A stretch of DNA of 64,000 bases from Aedoeadaptatus urinae (GCF_900155585.1 NZ_LT707418.1:62001-126000); one strand, 5' to 3'; positions 53,132-62,530 are shown, counted from the stretch's first letter. A program made the numbers and translations. The notes: generated by a model from the sequence alone, not told the origin.

Positions 53132-53163
53132 AAAAAGTCCATGCGTTTCGCATGGACTTTTTA
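53132..53163. terminator. Bidirectional terminator between convergent transcription units
   Basis: AAAAAGTCCATGCG / CGCATGGACTTTTT with a three-base loop. A run of A on one side and T on the other lets it serve rseC on the + strand and yjjB on the - strand. Confidence 0.85.
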
Positions 53164-53178
53164 TGTGCAGTCGTTGAA

Positions 53179-53667
53179 CTAGAATGATTTAAATTTGTGA
53201 AAGATCGGGCGGGCATTGTTGAGCGAGCGCTCACGAAAGGCTCGAAGGGACCGGGAAAATAAACTGGAAGCGACGATTCCCAGGGAGAGCGCAACGGCGA
53301 TGGAAAAAGTATTGGCGCCTTCACGAACGAAAAATTCCATATTGTCCTGAATCAAATAGCTCATGGTGTAATACATGCCGCCCCCGGGAACCAATGTAAT
53401 CAATTGCGGCAAAACAAAAATCGTGGCGGGCATTTTATAGTGTCGAGAGAAAAATTCGCCCAAAATGCCCATAATGAGTGCGGAAACGAAGGCGCCGAAA
53501 AATGCGCTTCCATCCAAGTCTACAATTTTCAAATAAATTAAATAAGCGAAGCCGCTGCTCAAAGCACTGGGGATTAGGGAACGCTTCGGCGCTTCCACGG
53601 GTACCGCATAGCCGATAGTCGATGTCACCGAAACGACAAACATCAGGATAAGTTTAGACAGTTCCAT
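53179..53667 (-). CDS. ThrE/YjjB-type transporter subunit (threonine/serine exporter small half)
   Basis: 162 residues, several TM helices: start MELSKLILMFVVSVTSTIGYAV, AFFGAFVSALIMGILGE, IFVLPQLITLVPGGGMYYTM and TFSIAVALSLGIVASSLFS. The LVPGGGMYY motif is typical of ThrE_2 (DUF3815). It pairs with the larger YjjP half encoded directly upstream on the same strand (1 base between), together making a split ThrE exporter. A GGAGG ribosome-binding site lies before the start. Substrate in this organism is unknown. Confidence 0.88.
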   Translation of the reverse strand: MELSKLILMFVVSVTSTIGYAVPVEAPKRSLIPSALSSGFAYLIYLKIVDLDGSAFFGAFVSALIMGILGEFFSRHYKMPATIFVLPQLITLVPGGGMYYTMSYLIQDNMEFFVREGANTFSIAVALSLGIVASSLFSRSLRAFRERSLNNARPIFHKFKSF

Positions 53668-53668
53668 A

Positions 53669-54457
53669 TCAGCCTCCGATAATCTTTTGTACGTTTAAAA
53701 TAAAGCCGACGCCCAGTGCGATGGCGAGAGCGACAAAAATTCCCTTCGTAATGCCGATCATGCCGGAGACAAAGTCCCCACTCATAATGTCTCTAAGTGA
53801 ATTGGTGATTTGCATCCCGGGGACCAAGGGCATAATGGATCCGATGATGATCATGTCCATGTGGAGTCTATCCGTAGCATTCGCACCGACAAATGCGAGG
53901 ATGGACACGACCATGGTACCGATGAGCGTATCTGCGAAGAAATTGATATTGAAGCGTGAAGTGGTGCGCATACAATAGCTTAAAGCCATTCCGACTAGGA
54001 ATGTATAGCTGAAATCGTACCAATCCCCGCCGAACATCACGGCAAAGGATGCACTACAGAGTCCGATAAAAAACATGGACATGGGTAACGAACATTTTTC
54101 CATGGTTGATATCGCCAAAAGCTTGTCGCGAGCATCGTTCAGTGAAATATCGCCGGAAACGAAATTTCTTGAAAAAGTATTGATAGCATCGATGCGGGAC
54201 AAGTGAACGCCTTGGTTTTTAATGTCTTTAAACATGGTGATGGTTTCGCCCTCGTACTGAGCGGAGACGAAAATCGCAGAGCTCAGGGCGAAGACCTCGA
54301 CCTCTTTGATCTCTTCTACACAAGCGCACATACGCACGATGGTATCCTCGGAACGGTAAATCTCCGCACCGTTTTTGATCAGCATTTGACCGGTAATCAT
54401 GGCCAGGTTAATCAAGCTTTTTGCTTCGTTTAAATTATCGACGTGGCGTTTTTCCAT
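53669..54457 (-). CDS. YjjP/DUF1212 transporter subunit (threonine/serine exporter large half)
   Basis: 262 residues using ATG at 54457 with CAGGTGAT upstream; a GTG at 54466 is possible. The cytoplasmic N-terminal domain has ITGQMLIKNGAEIYRSEDTIVRM, typical of DUF1212, and LSRIDAINTFSRNFVSG; five hydrophobic helices follow, with IIGSIMPLVPGMQITNSLRD mirroring the PGG loop of the small half. Its 5' end lies inside the GIY-YIG gene by 23 bases, implying coupled expression. Confidence 0.88.
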   Translation of the reverse strand: MEKRHVDNLNEAKSLINLAMITGQMLIKNGAEIYRSEDTIVRMCACVEEIKEVEVFALSSAIFVSAQYEGETITMFKDIKNQGVHLSRIDAINTFSRNFVSGDISLNDARDKLLAISTMEKCSLPMSMFFIGLCSASFAVMFGGDWYDFSYTFLVGMALSYCMRTTSRFNINFFADTLIGTMVVSILAFVGANATDRLHMDMIIIGSIMPLVPGMQITNSLRDIMSGDFVSGMIGITKGIFVALAIALGVGFILNVQKIIGG

Positions 54458-54722
54458 GCATATCACCTGCTTTCTCTATCAGCTTTAATTTATCGCTTCG
54501 ACTCATCTTTTTAATAGAGGCTTCGCGGCGAAGCCCCCAGGAAAGATCAGCACCTTCCTCTAAGTAAACCATGGTAACGGGAAGGCGCGAGCGAGTGTAC
54601 TTGGCCCCGGTGCCTTTATTGTGTTCTTCCAAGCGTCTTTCGGGATCCGTGGTGTAGCCGGTGTACAAGGTGCCGTCGCTACAACGTAGGATGTAGACGT
54701 AATGCTTGCTTAATTTTTCCAT
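54435..54722 (-). CDS. GIY-YIG endonuclease-domain protein (YhbQ/UPF0213-like)
   Basis: 95 residues. HYVYILRCSDGTLYTGYT contains the GIY-YIG motif as VYI...YTG, followed by DPERRLEEHNKGTGAKYTRS and the catalytic-Arg/Glu region LRREASIKKM. Small stand-alone members of this family are common in Firmicutes with poorly defined functions in DNA repair. It is co-encoded with recX: the recX 3' end overlaps its start by 13 bases. Confidence 0.9.
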   Translation of the reverse strand: MEKLSKHYVYILRCSDGTLYTGYTTDPERRLEEHNKGTGAKYTRSRLPVTMVYLEEGADLSWGLRREASIKKMSRSDKLKLIEKAGDMHGKTPRR

Positions 54723-55321
54723 CGGCTCAACACTTCTTTAATTTCGTTGTAGTGAAAGCCCCTGGAAAGGAGAAATCGGATGATCTTTTCCCGTTCCTTC
54801 ACAAGAATTCCGTCGCGAAGATATTTTTTTTCTACGATGGCTTCGATCATCTCTATTTCAATTTCCGTGGTATATTCTTCAAGGCCGTGGGCGATGGTCG
54901 TATCGTCGATTCCCTTTTGCCGAAGGATATAGGCGATCTTTACCGGTCCGTAGCCGTTAATATTACGCTTGTCCCGACAGAACAAAAGGGCGTAGGCCTC
55001 GTCGTCGATGAAGCCGTACTCGCTTAAGTAATCCACGACTTCATCGGTGACCTCTTCGTCGAAATCCTCTGAAGATAGGATCGTGCGAATTTCACTCTCG
55101 GTTTTTCGATTCGTCAATTTTTTCAGGGCAAGATCGATTCCGTCTTGTCGAGCGCTGTCAAAGACGATGGCGACGATTTGATCCTCGTCGATTTCCTTTC
55201 CCTTATACAAATTGTGGCGTACAAAAACCGACTCCTTAAGAGACAATGTATCGTCATTTGAAAGGTGAAGGACGTAGCGATCATCTTCTTTTTTTATTTT
55301 AATAATTTCCATAGGCATCAT
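54710..55321 (-). CDS. recX: Regulatory protein RecX
   Basis: 203 residues, predicted alpha-helical with the RecX repeats KRNINGYGPVKIAYILRQKGI (R..G...I...L..KGI) and FLLSRGFHYNEIKEVL. RecX modulates RecA filament. It has a longer N-terminal region than E. coli RecX, as in Bacillus. No ribosome-binding site precedes ATG 55321 (or the in-frame ATGs at 55318 and 55312). A TAAAAT box ends 7 bases upstream, so the message may be leaderless. Confidence 0.88.
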   Translation of the reverse strand: MMPMEIIKIKKEDDRYVLHLSNDDTLSLKESVFVRHNLYKGKEIDEDQIVAIVFDSARQDGIDLALKKLTNRKTESEIRTILSSEDFDEEVTDEVVDYLSEYGFIDDEAYALLFCRDKRNINGYGPVKIAYILRQKGIDDTTIAHGLEEYTTEIEIEMIEAIVEKKYLRDGILVKEREKIIRFLLSRGFHYNEIKEVLSRWKN

Positions 55322-55327
55322 CGATTT

Positions 55328-55333
55328 ATTTTA
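55328..55333 (-). promoter_or_regulatory. Possible leaderless promoter -10 for recX
   Basis: TAAAAT on the minus strand (plus-strand ATTTTA at 55328-55333), about 7 bases before the recX ATG. No convincing -35 was found. Confidence 0.4.
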
Positions 55334-55387
55334 ACACAAATTAGAGTTTTCTTCTCGATGATCCGGACCTTTGAAACGGCGGAAACG

Positions 55388-55416
55388 TTGAAAATGAACG
55401 GTTGCTGTGATACTAT
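55388..55416 (+). promoter_or_regulatory. Promoter for the FHA-rodA-pbpA operon
   Basis: TTGAAA (55388-55393), 17-base spacer, TGA-TACTAT (TACTAT at 55411-55416, extended -10). It is divergent from the recX start. Confidence 0.75.
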
Positions 55417-55443
55417 TTAGGTAAAATTGAGATGAGGTGCAGA

Positions 55444-55878
55444 ATGGCAATACTTTCACAGCTTTTTAAATATATCTTCATTCTGATTATATACTTGTTT
55501 ATTTTTACAATCATTCGCATGATCTACTTAGATATACGCTCCATGCAATCCTTGGAAATAGGAAAAGATGAAGCGTATTTGAAAGTAGTGAATCGATTGG
55601 ATTCGCTGAATTTTAAAATGCAGGAATATTACGTCTTGCGCGGCTTAACGAAATTGGGCCGAAGCAGTAAGAATGACATCGTCATTAAAGATAATTTCGT
55701 TTCAAAAAATCATTTGCTCATTGAAAAGGAAAACGGCCATTACTATATTCGCGACTTAAACAGCGCCAACGGAACCTTTTTAAACGGTCAAACCCTTCAT
55801 GAAAAAACGGAATTGAAAAACGGCGATCGCATCGGCGTCGGCTTTATTCAGTTTTTATTTGTCGACCAAAGTAGGTGA
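55444..55878 (+). CDS. Membrane-anchored FHA-domain protein
   Basis: 144 residues from ATG 55444 (GAGGTG just before; ATG 55432 lacks a ribosome-binding site). TM helix at about 8-30, then an FHA domain (about 65-140): TKLGRSSKNDIVIKDNFVSK with the GR and S phosphothreonine-binding positions, KNHLLIEKENGHYYIRDLNS and SANGTFLNG. FHA domains read phosphothreonine, so a Ser/Thr kinase signal could reach the RodA/PBP2 pair encoded next. Stop overlaps the ribosome-binding site of rodA. Confidence 0.9.
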   Translation: MAILSQLFKYIFILIIYLFIFTIIRMIYLDIRSMQSLEIGKDEAYLKVVNRLDSLNFKMQEYYVLRGLTKLGRSSKNDIVIKDNFVSKNHLLIEKENGHYYIRDLNSANGTFLNGQTLHEKTELKNGDRIGVGFIQFLFVDQSR

Positions 55879-55882
55879 TACA

Positions 55883-57154
55883 GTGGATAATAAAATCTTC
55901 AGACGTCCGCGAGATATCCTTCTCGTTTTTGAAATTTTGTCCATCGCATTGGTTTTTTACACCTACGAGGGGCATCTGGATCGCCAGTTGTTATTTTTAA
56001 CCGGCGGTCTTATTTTTGTCATCTACATTTCTAATTTTATCCTCGGTAAAATCACCACCGGCGATAATTATATTTTCCTTATCGTCTCCCTGCTATTGAC
56101 CATCGGGATAATCACGATTTTCCGAATCGAACCGGAGACGGGGATTAGGCAGCTACAGTGGGCATTTATCGGGGTATTGTTTTTTTACGCCACCTATTTT
56201 CTCGTTCGCGTCGTGCCCCATGTGGAGCGCTACGGCTCCTTGGCTTTGGTGATCAGTGTCCTGTTGTTTTTATCGACTCTGATATTCGGCAATACCGTGC
56301 GGGGCGCGAGAAACTGGCTCAGTATCGGATCATCCATCGTCTTCCAACCGACGGAGTTCATTAAGATCCTACTCATGTTTATTTTAGGCAGCTTTTACAG
56401 TAATTACGAGAAATACAAGAAATACCCCTACACCAGTTATATTATTATGGCAATTATTTACTTTTTCGTCCTGCTATTATTTATTCAACGGGATTTAGGG
56501 ACGGCCGTGCTGTTTATGGCCATGTATATTGCCATTCAATTCGTTTACGACCCGGATATTAAGGCGTTTTTCATCAACCTTGGCCTTTTGGCTCTGGGGG
56601 GCGTGCTGGGCTACTTTCTTTTCGGTCACGTGCGAACCAGAATCGACATATGGCTTGACCCCTGGACTTACGCTTACAGCACCGGCAGACAAATTGTGCA
56701 ATCTCTTTTTGCCATTGCAGAAGGGGGATTTTTCGGTGCCGGGATCGGCTTCGGTCATCCGGAGTTAATTCCCGTCGCCGTATCGGACTTTATCTTCCCG
56801 GTTATTTGCGAGGAAATGGGCCTTTTTGCAGGATTTGCCATTATCCTTCTATACATTCTTTTAATCTACCGCGGCATTAAGATCGCCTTGGAGCAAGAGT
56901 ATAAGTTTTATCGCATGTTGGCTATTTCTGCGACGGTGCTCATATCCGTGCAGGCCTTTCTGAATATCGGCGGCGTCATTAAGCTGATTCCCATGACCGG
57001 GATCACGCTGCCCTTCATGTCCTACGGCGGTAGCTCGATCTTGTCCAGCTTTATTGCCCTAGGTATATTACAGGTCGCATCGGAAGACTTGTCTTGGAAA
57101 TATGAGCGTGAAATTATGAAAGACGAGGTGAGCAATGAACCGAACGGAAAATAA
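55883..57154 (+). CDS. rodA: Cell elongation protein RodA/FtsW (SEDS glycosyltransferase)
   Basis: 423 residues, GTG start 55883 with AGGTGA four bases before; the open frame reaches back to 55859 inside the FHA gene. Ten or so TM helices. SEDS motifs: NTVRGARNWLSIGSSIVFQPTEFIK (in the order RGARNW then QPTE), RDLGTAVLFMAMY and the MTGITLPFMSYGGSSILSS end. It polymerises lipid II together with the PBP2 encoded next. FtsW or RodA cannot be separated by eye; the absence of division genes favours RodA. Confidence 0.92.
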   Translation: MDNKIFRRPRDILLVFEILSIALVFYTYEGHLDRQLLFLTGGLIFVIYISNFILGKITTGDNYIFLIVSLLLTIGIITIFRIEPETGIRQLQWAFIGVLFFYATYFLVRVVPHVERYGSLALVISVLLFLSTLIFGNTVRGARNWLSIGSSIVFQPTEFIKILLMFILGSFYSNYEKYKKYPYTSYIIMAIIYFFVLLLFIQRDLGTAVLFMAMYIAIQFVYDPDIKAFFINLGLLALGGVLGYFLFGHVRTRIDIWLDPWTYAYSTGRQIVQSLFAIAEGGFFGAGIGFGHPELIPVAVSDFIFPVICEEMGLFAGFAIILLYILLIYRGIKIALEQEYKFYRMLAISATVLISVQAFLNIGGVIKLIPMTGITLPFMSYGGSSILSSFIALGILQVASEDLSWKYEREIMKDEVSNEPNGK

Positions 57155-58589
57155 GCACATCATTGTTTTGCTCGCCGGATTGATCCTTTTATTTTTAAGC
57201 TGCATTGTCTATTTGACTTACTTTTATTTCTTCCAAGCGGAGGAAGTAAAGAAGAATCCGTCGAACCGTCGGAGTTATATTGAAGAGGCTCAAATTAAGC
57301 GCGGGGACATTTACGATCGCAACGGCGAGGTACTTGCCACCTCGAAAGGGGAGCCGGGAAATTACCGCAGGGAATATGCCTATCCCATTTTGTATTCTCA
57401 TATTATCGGCTACTCCCATCCCTCTTTAGGAAAGAGCGGTTTGGAATCTTCTTACAACGATTATTTGTTGAATCGAAACGGAAACCGTACCTTAAAGGCC
57501 ATATCCGACATGATTCGCTCGAAAAAACAAGACGGCAATTCCTTGATTCTAACCATCGACACCCAAGTCCAATCCAAGGCGCGGGAAATGCTGGAAGAAA
57601 ATGCGGAAAAAGGCAGCATCGTGGTTATGAACCCGAAAACCGGGGAGATCTATGCCATGGTCTCCTTGCCCGATTTCAATGCATCGACTATTGCCCAGGA
57701 TTGGAACGAGCTGCAAAAGAATCAATCCGGCGCATTGCTGAATCGATCCATTAATGGTCGCTATCCGCCAGGGTCCACCTTTAAGCTTATAACCGCATCG
57801 TCTCTGCTTGATCAGGATCGCATCGATTTAAACTATGAGGATAATGGCTCTCAAGTCATCGACGGTCGGACGTTTAAAAACGCGGAAGGCGCACAATACG
57901 GCTCCGTGGATCTAAAAGAGGCTTTGGTTAAGTCCATCAACACTTATTTCGTCGATAAGGGCTCAAAATTAGGAAAGGACAAATTAGGAGGAGCCGCCGA
58001 TAAATTTTATTTCAACAGCAAAATTCCCTTTGATCTGCCCGTGTCGGTTTCGGTCTTCGATTATAAAAAGAATTTGCCGAAAACGACTTTGGCCGCGTCG
58101 GCCATCGGACAGGGGGATGTTTTGGCGACGCCTCTTCACATGGCCATGGTGGCATCGGCGGTGGCCAACGACGGCAAAATGATGCAGCCTATTTTGGTAA
58201 AAGAGGTGGAAAACTCAAAGGGGTCGGCAATTGAAGAGAAAGAACCGAAGGTATTGATCGAATCCACGACGCCTGAGATTGCAAAGAAACTGACCAAGTA
58301 TATGGTCTCCGTTGTTCAAGACGGTACAGGCCGCAGAGCCGCTTTAAGAAGAACTCAGGTCGCAGGCAAGACCGGCTCGGCAGAAAATGCATCCGGCGAA
58401 AACCACGCATGGTTTATCGGCTTCGCACCGGCGGAGGATCCGCAAATCGCCGTGGCCGTCATCGTCGAGCAGGCGGGCAAATCCGGCGGCAGTGTGGCTG
58501 CGCCTATGGCCCGAGACATTATCGCCTATGCTTTAAACAATATCGACTTCAATGCCTCCGACATTCATTTGGAGGATGACGATGATTGA
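57135..58589 (+). CDS. pbpA: Class B penicillin-binding protein (PbpA/PBP2-like)
   Basis: 484 residues. TM anchor at 8-32, pedestal domain with IKRGDIYDRNGEVLATS, then transpeptidase: SxxK S214-T-F-K217 (RYPPGSTFKLITA), SxN as SIN in VKSINTYFVDKG, KTG 412-414 in AGKTGSAEN. It is the transpeptidase partner of the upstream SEDS protein, with which it overlaps by 20 bases. The pedestal is short, like mycobacterial PbpA rather than E. coli PBP2. Confidence 0.94.
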   Translation: MNRTENKHIIVLLAGLILLFLSCIVYLTYFYFFQAEEVKKNPSNRRSYIEEAQIKRGDIYDRNGEVLATSKGEPGNYRREYAYPILYSHIIGYSHPSLGKSGLESSYNDYLLNRNGNRTLKAISDMIRSKKQDGNSLILTIDTQVQSKAREMLEENAEKGSIVVMNPKTGEIYAMVSLPDFNASTIAQDWNELQKNQSGALLNRSINGRYPPGSTFKLITASSLLDQDRIDLNYEDNGSQVIDGRTFKNAEGAQYGSVDLKEALVKSINTYFVDKGSKLGKDKLGGAADKFYFNSKIPFDLPVSVSVFDYKKNLPKTTLAASAIGQGDVLATPLHMAMVASAVANDGKMMQPILVKEVENSKGSAIEEKEPKVLIESTTPEIAKKLTKYMVSVVQDGTGRRAALRRTQVAGKTGSAENASGENHAWFIGFAPAEDPQIAVAVIVEQAGKSGGSVAAPMARDIIAYALNNIDFNASDIHLEDDDD

Positions 58590-59283
58590 TCGCGAGGTTT
58601 GCGTGATGATTGCTGCTGCCGGCATGGGCAAGCGCATGAATTTAAAGCAGAACAAGCAGTATCTTCCCATTCACGGAAAGCCCATGGTGCGACACACCAT
58701 CGAAATATTTGACGATATGGATGAAATTTCCTTTCTCGTGCTTTTAATTCGCGAAGGCGAGGAAGCCATGATGAAAGAAATTCTTGAAGACATGGACTTA
58801 AGTCACAGCATCTACATGGTCGTCGGCGGCGATGAGCGTCAAGACACTATTTGGGAAGGCCTTCAGTTTTTAAAGGACTGGAACGGCATTATCCTTACTC
58901 ACGACGGCGCCAGGCCCTTCGTCACGAAAGAAGAAGTACTGGCGGTGATTGAGGGAGCCGAGGAAAGCGGCGCCTGCTGTCTGTCCACGCCGATGAAGGA
59001 CACTGTAAAGATCAGCGAGGACGGTAAGTGGAGCGGTGTCACACCCGATCGCTCGAAGCTCTATGCCATACAGACGCCACAGGGCTTTCAAAAGGATATT
59101 TTGGTCCGCGCCTATGTTCAGGCCTATGACGAAGGCTACTACGGAACCGACGATTGTTCACTGGTGGAAAAGACGGGTCGAAGGGTGAAGCTGATTCGCG
59201 GCTCCTATAACAATATTAAACTCACGACGCCGGAGGATTTAATCTTTGCCGACGCCATTTACACAGACAGGAAGGGCTCATGA
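58582..59283 (+). CDS. ispD: 2-C-methyl-D-erythritol 4-phosphate cytidylyltransferase IspD
   Basis: 233 residues. I choose ATG 58582, with GGAGG at 58571-58575; it lies within the last codons of pbpA. Nucleotide-binding loop [43 protein letters not shown], and C-terminal [20 protein letters not shown]. It makes CDP-methylerythritol in the MEP isoprenoid path. Overlaps ispF by 4 bases. Confidence 0.95.
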   Translation: MIDREVCVMIAAAGMGKRMNLKQNKQYLPIHGKPMVRHTIEIFDDMDEISFLVLLIREGEEAMMKEILEDMDLSHSIYMVVGGDERQDTIWEGLQFLKDWNGIILTHDGARPFVTKEEVLAVIEGAEESGACCLSTPMKDTVKISEDGKWSGVTPDRSKLYAIQTPQGFQKDILVRAYVQAYDEGYYGTDDCSLVEKTGRRVKLIRGSYNNIKLTTPEDLIFADAIYTDRKGS

Positions 59284-59768
59284 GAATCGGAATCGGATAC
59301 GACGTCCATCAATTAGTTGAAGGAAGAAAGCTGATTCTCGGCGGTGTGGACATACCTTATGAGCGCGGGCTGTTGGGTCACAGCGACGCTGACGTTCTCG
59401 TTCACGCCATCGAGGATGCTATTCTCGGCGCCTTGGCCTTGGGAGATATCGGGAAGCTTTTTCCGGATACGGACCCGGCCTACAAGGACGCCTCCAGCAT
59501 TGAAATGCTGAAGCAGGTCATGGCTCATATAAAGGAAAAAGGGTTTGCCGTCGGCAATATCGACGCCACAGTCATTGCCGAGAAGCCGAAGCTGGCGCCG
59601 TATATTTCCGCCATGCGGGAAAATATCGCAGAGGCTTGCGAAAAAGATTTAAGCGCCGTTTCGGTTAAAGCAACGACCAGCGAAAAAATGGGGTATGAAG
59701 GTAGAGGAGAAGGTATGACCGCCATGGCGGTGGTGCTTTTGGAATCCTCGGAAAAGAAAGGACGATAA
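59280..59768 (+). CDS. ispF: 2-C-methyl-D-erythritol 2,4-cyclodiphosphate synthase IspF
   Basis: 162 residues. [21 protein letters not shown] carries D8xH10 metal ligands, [40 protein letters not shown] and [15 protein letters not shown]. It cyclises CDP-ME-2-phosphate. Trimer expected. Linked to ispD by ATGA, typical of the MEP pathway. fba follows one base after the stop. Confidence 0.96.
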   Translation: MRIGIGYDVHQLVEGRKLILGGVDIPYERGLLGHSDADVLVHAIEDAILGALALGDIGKLFPDTDPAYKDASSIEMLKQVMAHIKEKGFAVGNIDATVIAEKPKLAPYISAMRENIAEACEKDLSAVSVKATTSEKMGYEGRGEGMTAMAVVLLESSEKKGR

Positions 59769-59769
59769 A

Positions 59770-60627
59770 ATGTTAGTTACGGGAAAACAAATTTTACAAC
59801 ACGCAGATGATCACGGTTATGCCGTCGGCGCTTTTAATGTCAATAATATGGAAATCATTCAGGCCATCGCCCAAGCGGCTGATGAGCTTCGCGCTCCGGT
59901 TATTTTACAAGCGTCTCAGGGAGCCATTAAATACGCAGGTGTCGAATACATTACGTCCCTGGTAAAGACCACGGCCCAACAAATCGATGTACCCATGACC
60001 TTGCACTTGGACCACGGCACGGATTTTAACGAGATCATGAGCTGCATTCGCAACGGCTTTACCTCCGTTATGATCGACGCATCGAAGCACGAGCTGGAAG
60101 AAAACATCCGCTTAACGAAGGAAATCGTAAAAATCGCTCACGCTGTCGGCGTTTCCGTGGAAGCGGAGCTGGGTAAAATCGGCGGAACGGAAGATCAAAT
60201 CGTCGTATCGGAAGCGGAAGCTACTTATACCGATCCTGAAGAAGCCCGCATTTTCGTCGAAGAAACCGGTGTCGACTCTCTGGCCATTGCCGTCGGCACG
60301 GCACACGGCGTTTATAAAGGCGAACCGAAAGTGGACATCGACCGCATTCGAGAAATCGATCGAGTCGTCAGCGTGCCCTTGGTTCTTCACGGCTCCAGCG
60401 GCGTTCCCTATGACACCTTGGAAAAGGCCGTCGGCGCCGGGATTCGCAAGATCAATATCGACACGGACATTCGTGCCAGCTTCGCCGGTGCAGTCAAGGC
60501 CTTTGTTGCCGAAAATCCCGACGAAATCGACCCGAGAAAGATTTTGAAGCCTGCCCGTGCAGCCATGGCCGAAACGGTAAAGGAAAAAATCAAAGTCTTC
60601 GGCAGCGACGCAAAGGCTTGGAAATAA
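59770..60627 (+). CDS. fba: Fructose-bisphosphate aldolase class II
   Basis: 285 residues. Zinc ligands in [27 protein letters not shown] and [23 protein letters not shown] and the C-terminal [16 protein letters not shown] are conserved. It splits fructose 1,6-bisphosphate into dihydroxyacetone phosphate and glyceraldehyde 3-phosphate. Followed by transaldolase (1-base overlap, TAATG) and GlpX, so the three form a sugar-phosphate module. Confidence 0.95.
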   Translation: MLVTGKQILQHADDHGYAVGAFNVNNMEIIQAIAQAADELRAPVILQASQGAIKYAGVEYITSLVKTTAQQIDVPMTLHLDHGTDFNEIMSCIRNGFTSVMIDASKHELEENIRLTKEIVKIAHAVGVSVEAELGKIGGTEDQIVVSEAEATYTDPEEARIFVEETGVDSLAIAVGTAHGVYKGEPKVDIDRIREIDRVVSVPLVLHGSSGVPYDTLEKAVGAGIRKINIDTDIRASFAGAVKAFVAENPDEIDPRKILKPARAAMAETVKEKIKVFGSDAKAWK

Positions 60628-61283
60628 TGAAATTTTTCATCGATACAGCGAATATCGCTGAGATTAAAGAAATCGAAGCCTGGGGCGTATTGGACGGCGT
60701 GACCACGAATCCTTCCCTAATCGCCAAGGAGAAGGATGTGGTCTTTGAAGATGTCATCGAAGAGATCGCATCCCTCGTCGACGGGCCAATCAGTGCGGAA
60801 GTGACGGCTGCGGATTCCGAGGGCATGATTGCCGAGGGTAAAAAGCTCGCCGCCATTCATAAAAACATCGTCATTAAGGTGCCTATGAACGAAGAAGGTC
60901 TGAAGGCCATTCGTGCCCTTAAAAAAGAGGGCATTCGTACGAATTGCACCTTGATCTTTTCCGTGAACCAAGGCCTTTTGGCCATGGCGGCCGGCGCTTC
61001 CTTTATCAGCCCCTTTATCGGACGACTCGACGACATCGGTCACGACGGCATGGAATTAGTACGGGACCTTGCGGAGGTTATGGATTATTACGGCTACGAC
61101 TGTGAGATGATCGCCGCAAGCATTCGCCATCCGCTTCACGTAAAAGAGGCGGCAGAGGCCGGTGCCCATATTGCCACTGTGCCTTACAAGGTATTTAAGC
61201 AGATGCTGAAGCATCCCCTGACGGACAAGGGAATCGATCAATTTAACAAGGATTTTGAAGGGACGAAGAGAGCCAATGGATAG
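60627..61283 (+). CDS. tal: Transaldolase (TalC/FSA type)
   Basis: 218 residues from ATG 60627. [20 protein letters not shown] opens the chain, [12 protein letters not shown] is the substrate loop and the Schiff-base lysine is in [16 protein letters not shown]. Short TalC-type length. It may act as transaldolase or as fructose-6-phosphate aldolase; the two cannot be told apart by eye. Overlaps fba by 1 base and glpX by 8 bases. Confidence 0.93.
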   Translation: MKFFIDTANIAEIKEIEAWGVLDGVTTNPSLIAKEKDVVFEDVIEEIASLVDGPISAEVTAADSEGMIAEGKKLAAIHKNIVIKVPMNEEGLKAIRALKKEGIRTNCTLIFSVNQGLLAMAAGASFISPFIGRLDDIGHDGMELVRDLAEVMDYYGYDCEMIAASIRHPLHVKEAAEAGAHIATVPYKVFKQMLKHPLTDKGIDQFNKDFEGTKRANG

Positions 61284-62244
61284 AGATCTCAGTTTAAACT
61301 TAGCAAGGGTAACGGAAGCGGCCGCTTTAAACGGAGCGCGCTTTCTCGGAAAGGGCGACAAAAACGGCGCCGACGGTGCTGCCGTCGATGCCATGCGCCG
61401 CATGTTTGATACGGTTCACATTCGCGGAACCGTGGTCATCGGTGAAGGTGAAATCGACGAAGCGCCCATGCTTTACATCGGCGAAGAAATCGGCACGCGC
61501 CATCAATCCGACGATGCCGTAGATATTGCCGTAGACCCTATTGACGGAACGACGGCCATCGCCAACGGCATGAACAATGCCATTGCCGTCGTGGCCGTGG
61601 CGCCGGAGGGTTGCCTGCTACACGCGCCGGACGTCTACATGAAAAAAATCGCGACGGGGCCGAAGGCAAAGGGTGCCATCAGGTTGGAAGACTCCGTGGA
61701 AGAAAATATTCACCGCGTCTCAGAAGCCATCGGTAAGTCGCCTGAAGAAATGACGATTTCCGTTCTCGATCGGCCGAGACACGACGATTTGATCAAACAA
61801 ATCCGTGCCACCGGCGCCCGCATTAAAAAAATTAAAGACGGCGATATCGTCACCGCCATTTACACTTGCTTTGAAGAGAGCGGTATTGATATGATTATGG
61901 GCATAGGCGGCGCACCGGAGGGCGTCATTGCAGCGGCGGCTTTAAAATGCTTAGGCGGCGACTTTCAAGGAAGACTTGTGACCTTTGACGATGCGCAAAA
62001 AGAACGTGTCGCAAAAAGCGGCGCCGACCCCGAAAAGATCTTCACCATCGAAGATTTAGTAAAGGGTAACGACGTGATCTTTGCCGCTACCGGCGTGTCC
62101 AACGGCGATTTACTGAAGGGCGTTCGCTACATGAAGGACAATAAGGCGACAACGCAATCCTTGGTCCTGCGCTTGCCCTCAAAGACCGTGCGCTTTATCG
62201 ACAGCGTACACGATTTGAAGAACAAGCCGGAATACGCAAAGTAA
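61276..62244 (+). CDS. glpX: Class II fructose-1,6-bisphosphatase GlpX
   Basis: 322 residues from ATG 61276; the upstream start at 61255 would extend further into tal. Metal-binding motifs: [35 protein letters not shown] and [18 protein letters not shown]. It hydrolyses fructose 1,6-bisphosphate for gluconeogenesis. Its pairing with fba and tal suggests a gluconeogenic or pentose-interconverting operon. A consensus promoter for rpmE begins at its stop. Confidence 0.95.
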   Translation: MDRDLSLNLARVTEAAALNGARFLGKGDKNGADGAAVDAMRRMFDTVHIRGTVVIGEGEIDEAPMLYIGEEIGTRHQSDDAVDIAVDPIDGTTAIANGMNNAIAVVAVAPEGCLLHAPDVYMKKIATGPKAKGAIRLEDSVEENIHRVSEAIGKSPEEMTISVLDRPRHDDLIKQIRATGARIKKIKDGDIVTAIYTCFEESGIDMIMGIGGAPEGVIAAAALKCLGGDFQGRLVTFDDAQKERVAKSGADPEKIFTIEDLVKGNDVIFAATGVSNGDLLKGVRYMKDNKATTQSLVLRLPSKTVRFIDSVHDLKNKPEYAK

Positions 62245-62245
62245 A

Positions 62246-62274
62246 TTGACAAAAAGAAGAAAGTATGCTATCCT
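62246..62274 (+). promoter_or_regulatory. Promoter for rpmE
   Basis: TTGACA (62246-62251), 17-base spacer, TGC-TATCCT (TATCCT at 62269-62274, extended -10). Confidence 0.75.
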
Positions 62275-62324
62275 ATAAAAGTTAGTAATACGAATTAAAT
62301 TTTTAAGGAAAGGAGTGTGGACAG

Positions 62325-62525
62325 ATGAAAAAAGGTATCCATCCCGAATACAAAGAAGCTACGGTCACTTGTGCTTGTGGCAACACCTTCAAGACGGGCT
62401 CTGTAAAAGAGGATTTAAAAGTGGAAGTTTGTTCCGAATGTCATCCTTTCTTCACAGGACGTCAAAAGTTTACTGATACGGGCGGACGTATTGATAAATT
62501 TAACAAAAAATATAAAAGATCATAA
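62325..62525 (+). CDS. rpmE: Ribosomal protein bL31 (zinc-binding, C+ form)
   Basis: 66 residues. Zinc ligands: CACG (C16, C18) and CSEC (C36, C39) with [20 protein letters not shown]. This is the C+ form of L31, which also stores zinc. GGAAAGGAGTG is the ribosome-binding site. A terminator follows directly. The rpmE-DUF1385-prmC order is conserved in Firmicutes. Confidence 0.97.
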   Translation: MKKGIHPEYKEATVTCACGNTFKTGSVKEDLKVEVCSECHPFFTGRQKFTDTGGRIDKFNKKYKRS

Positions 62526-62530
62526 AAGAC

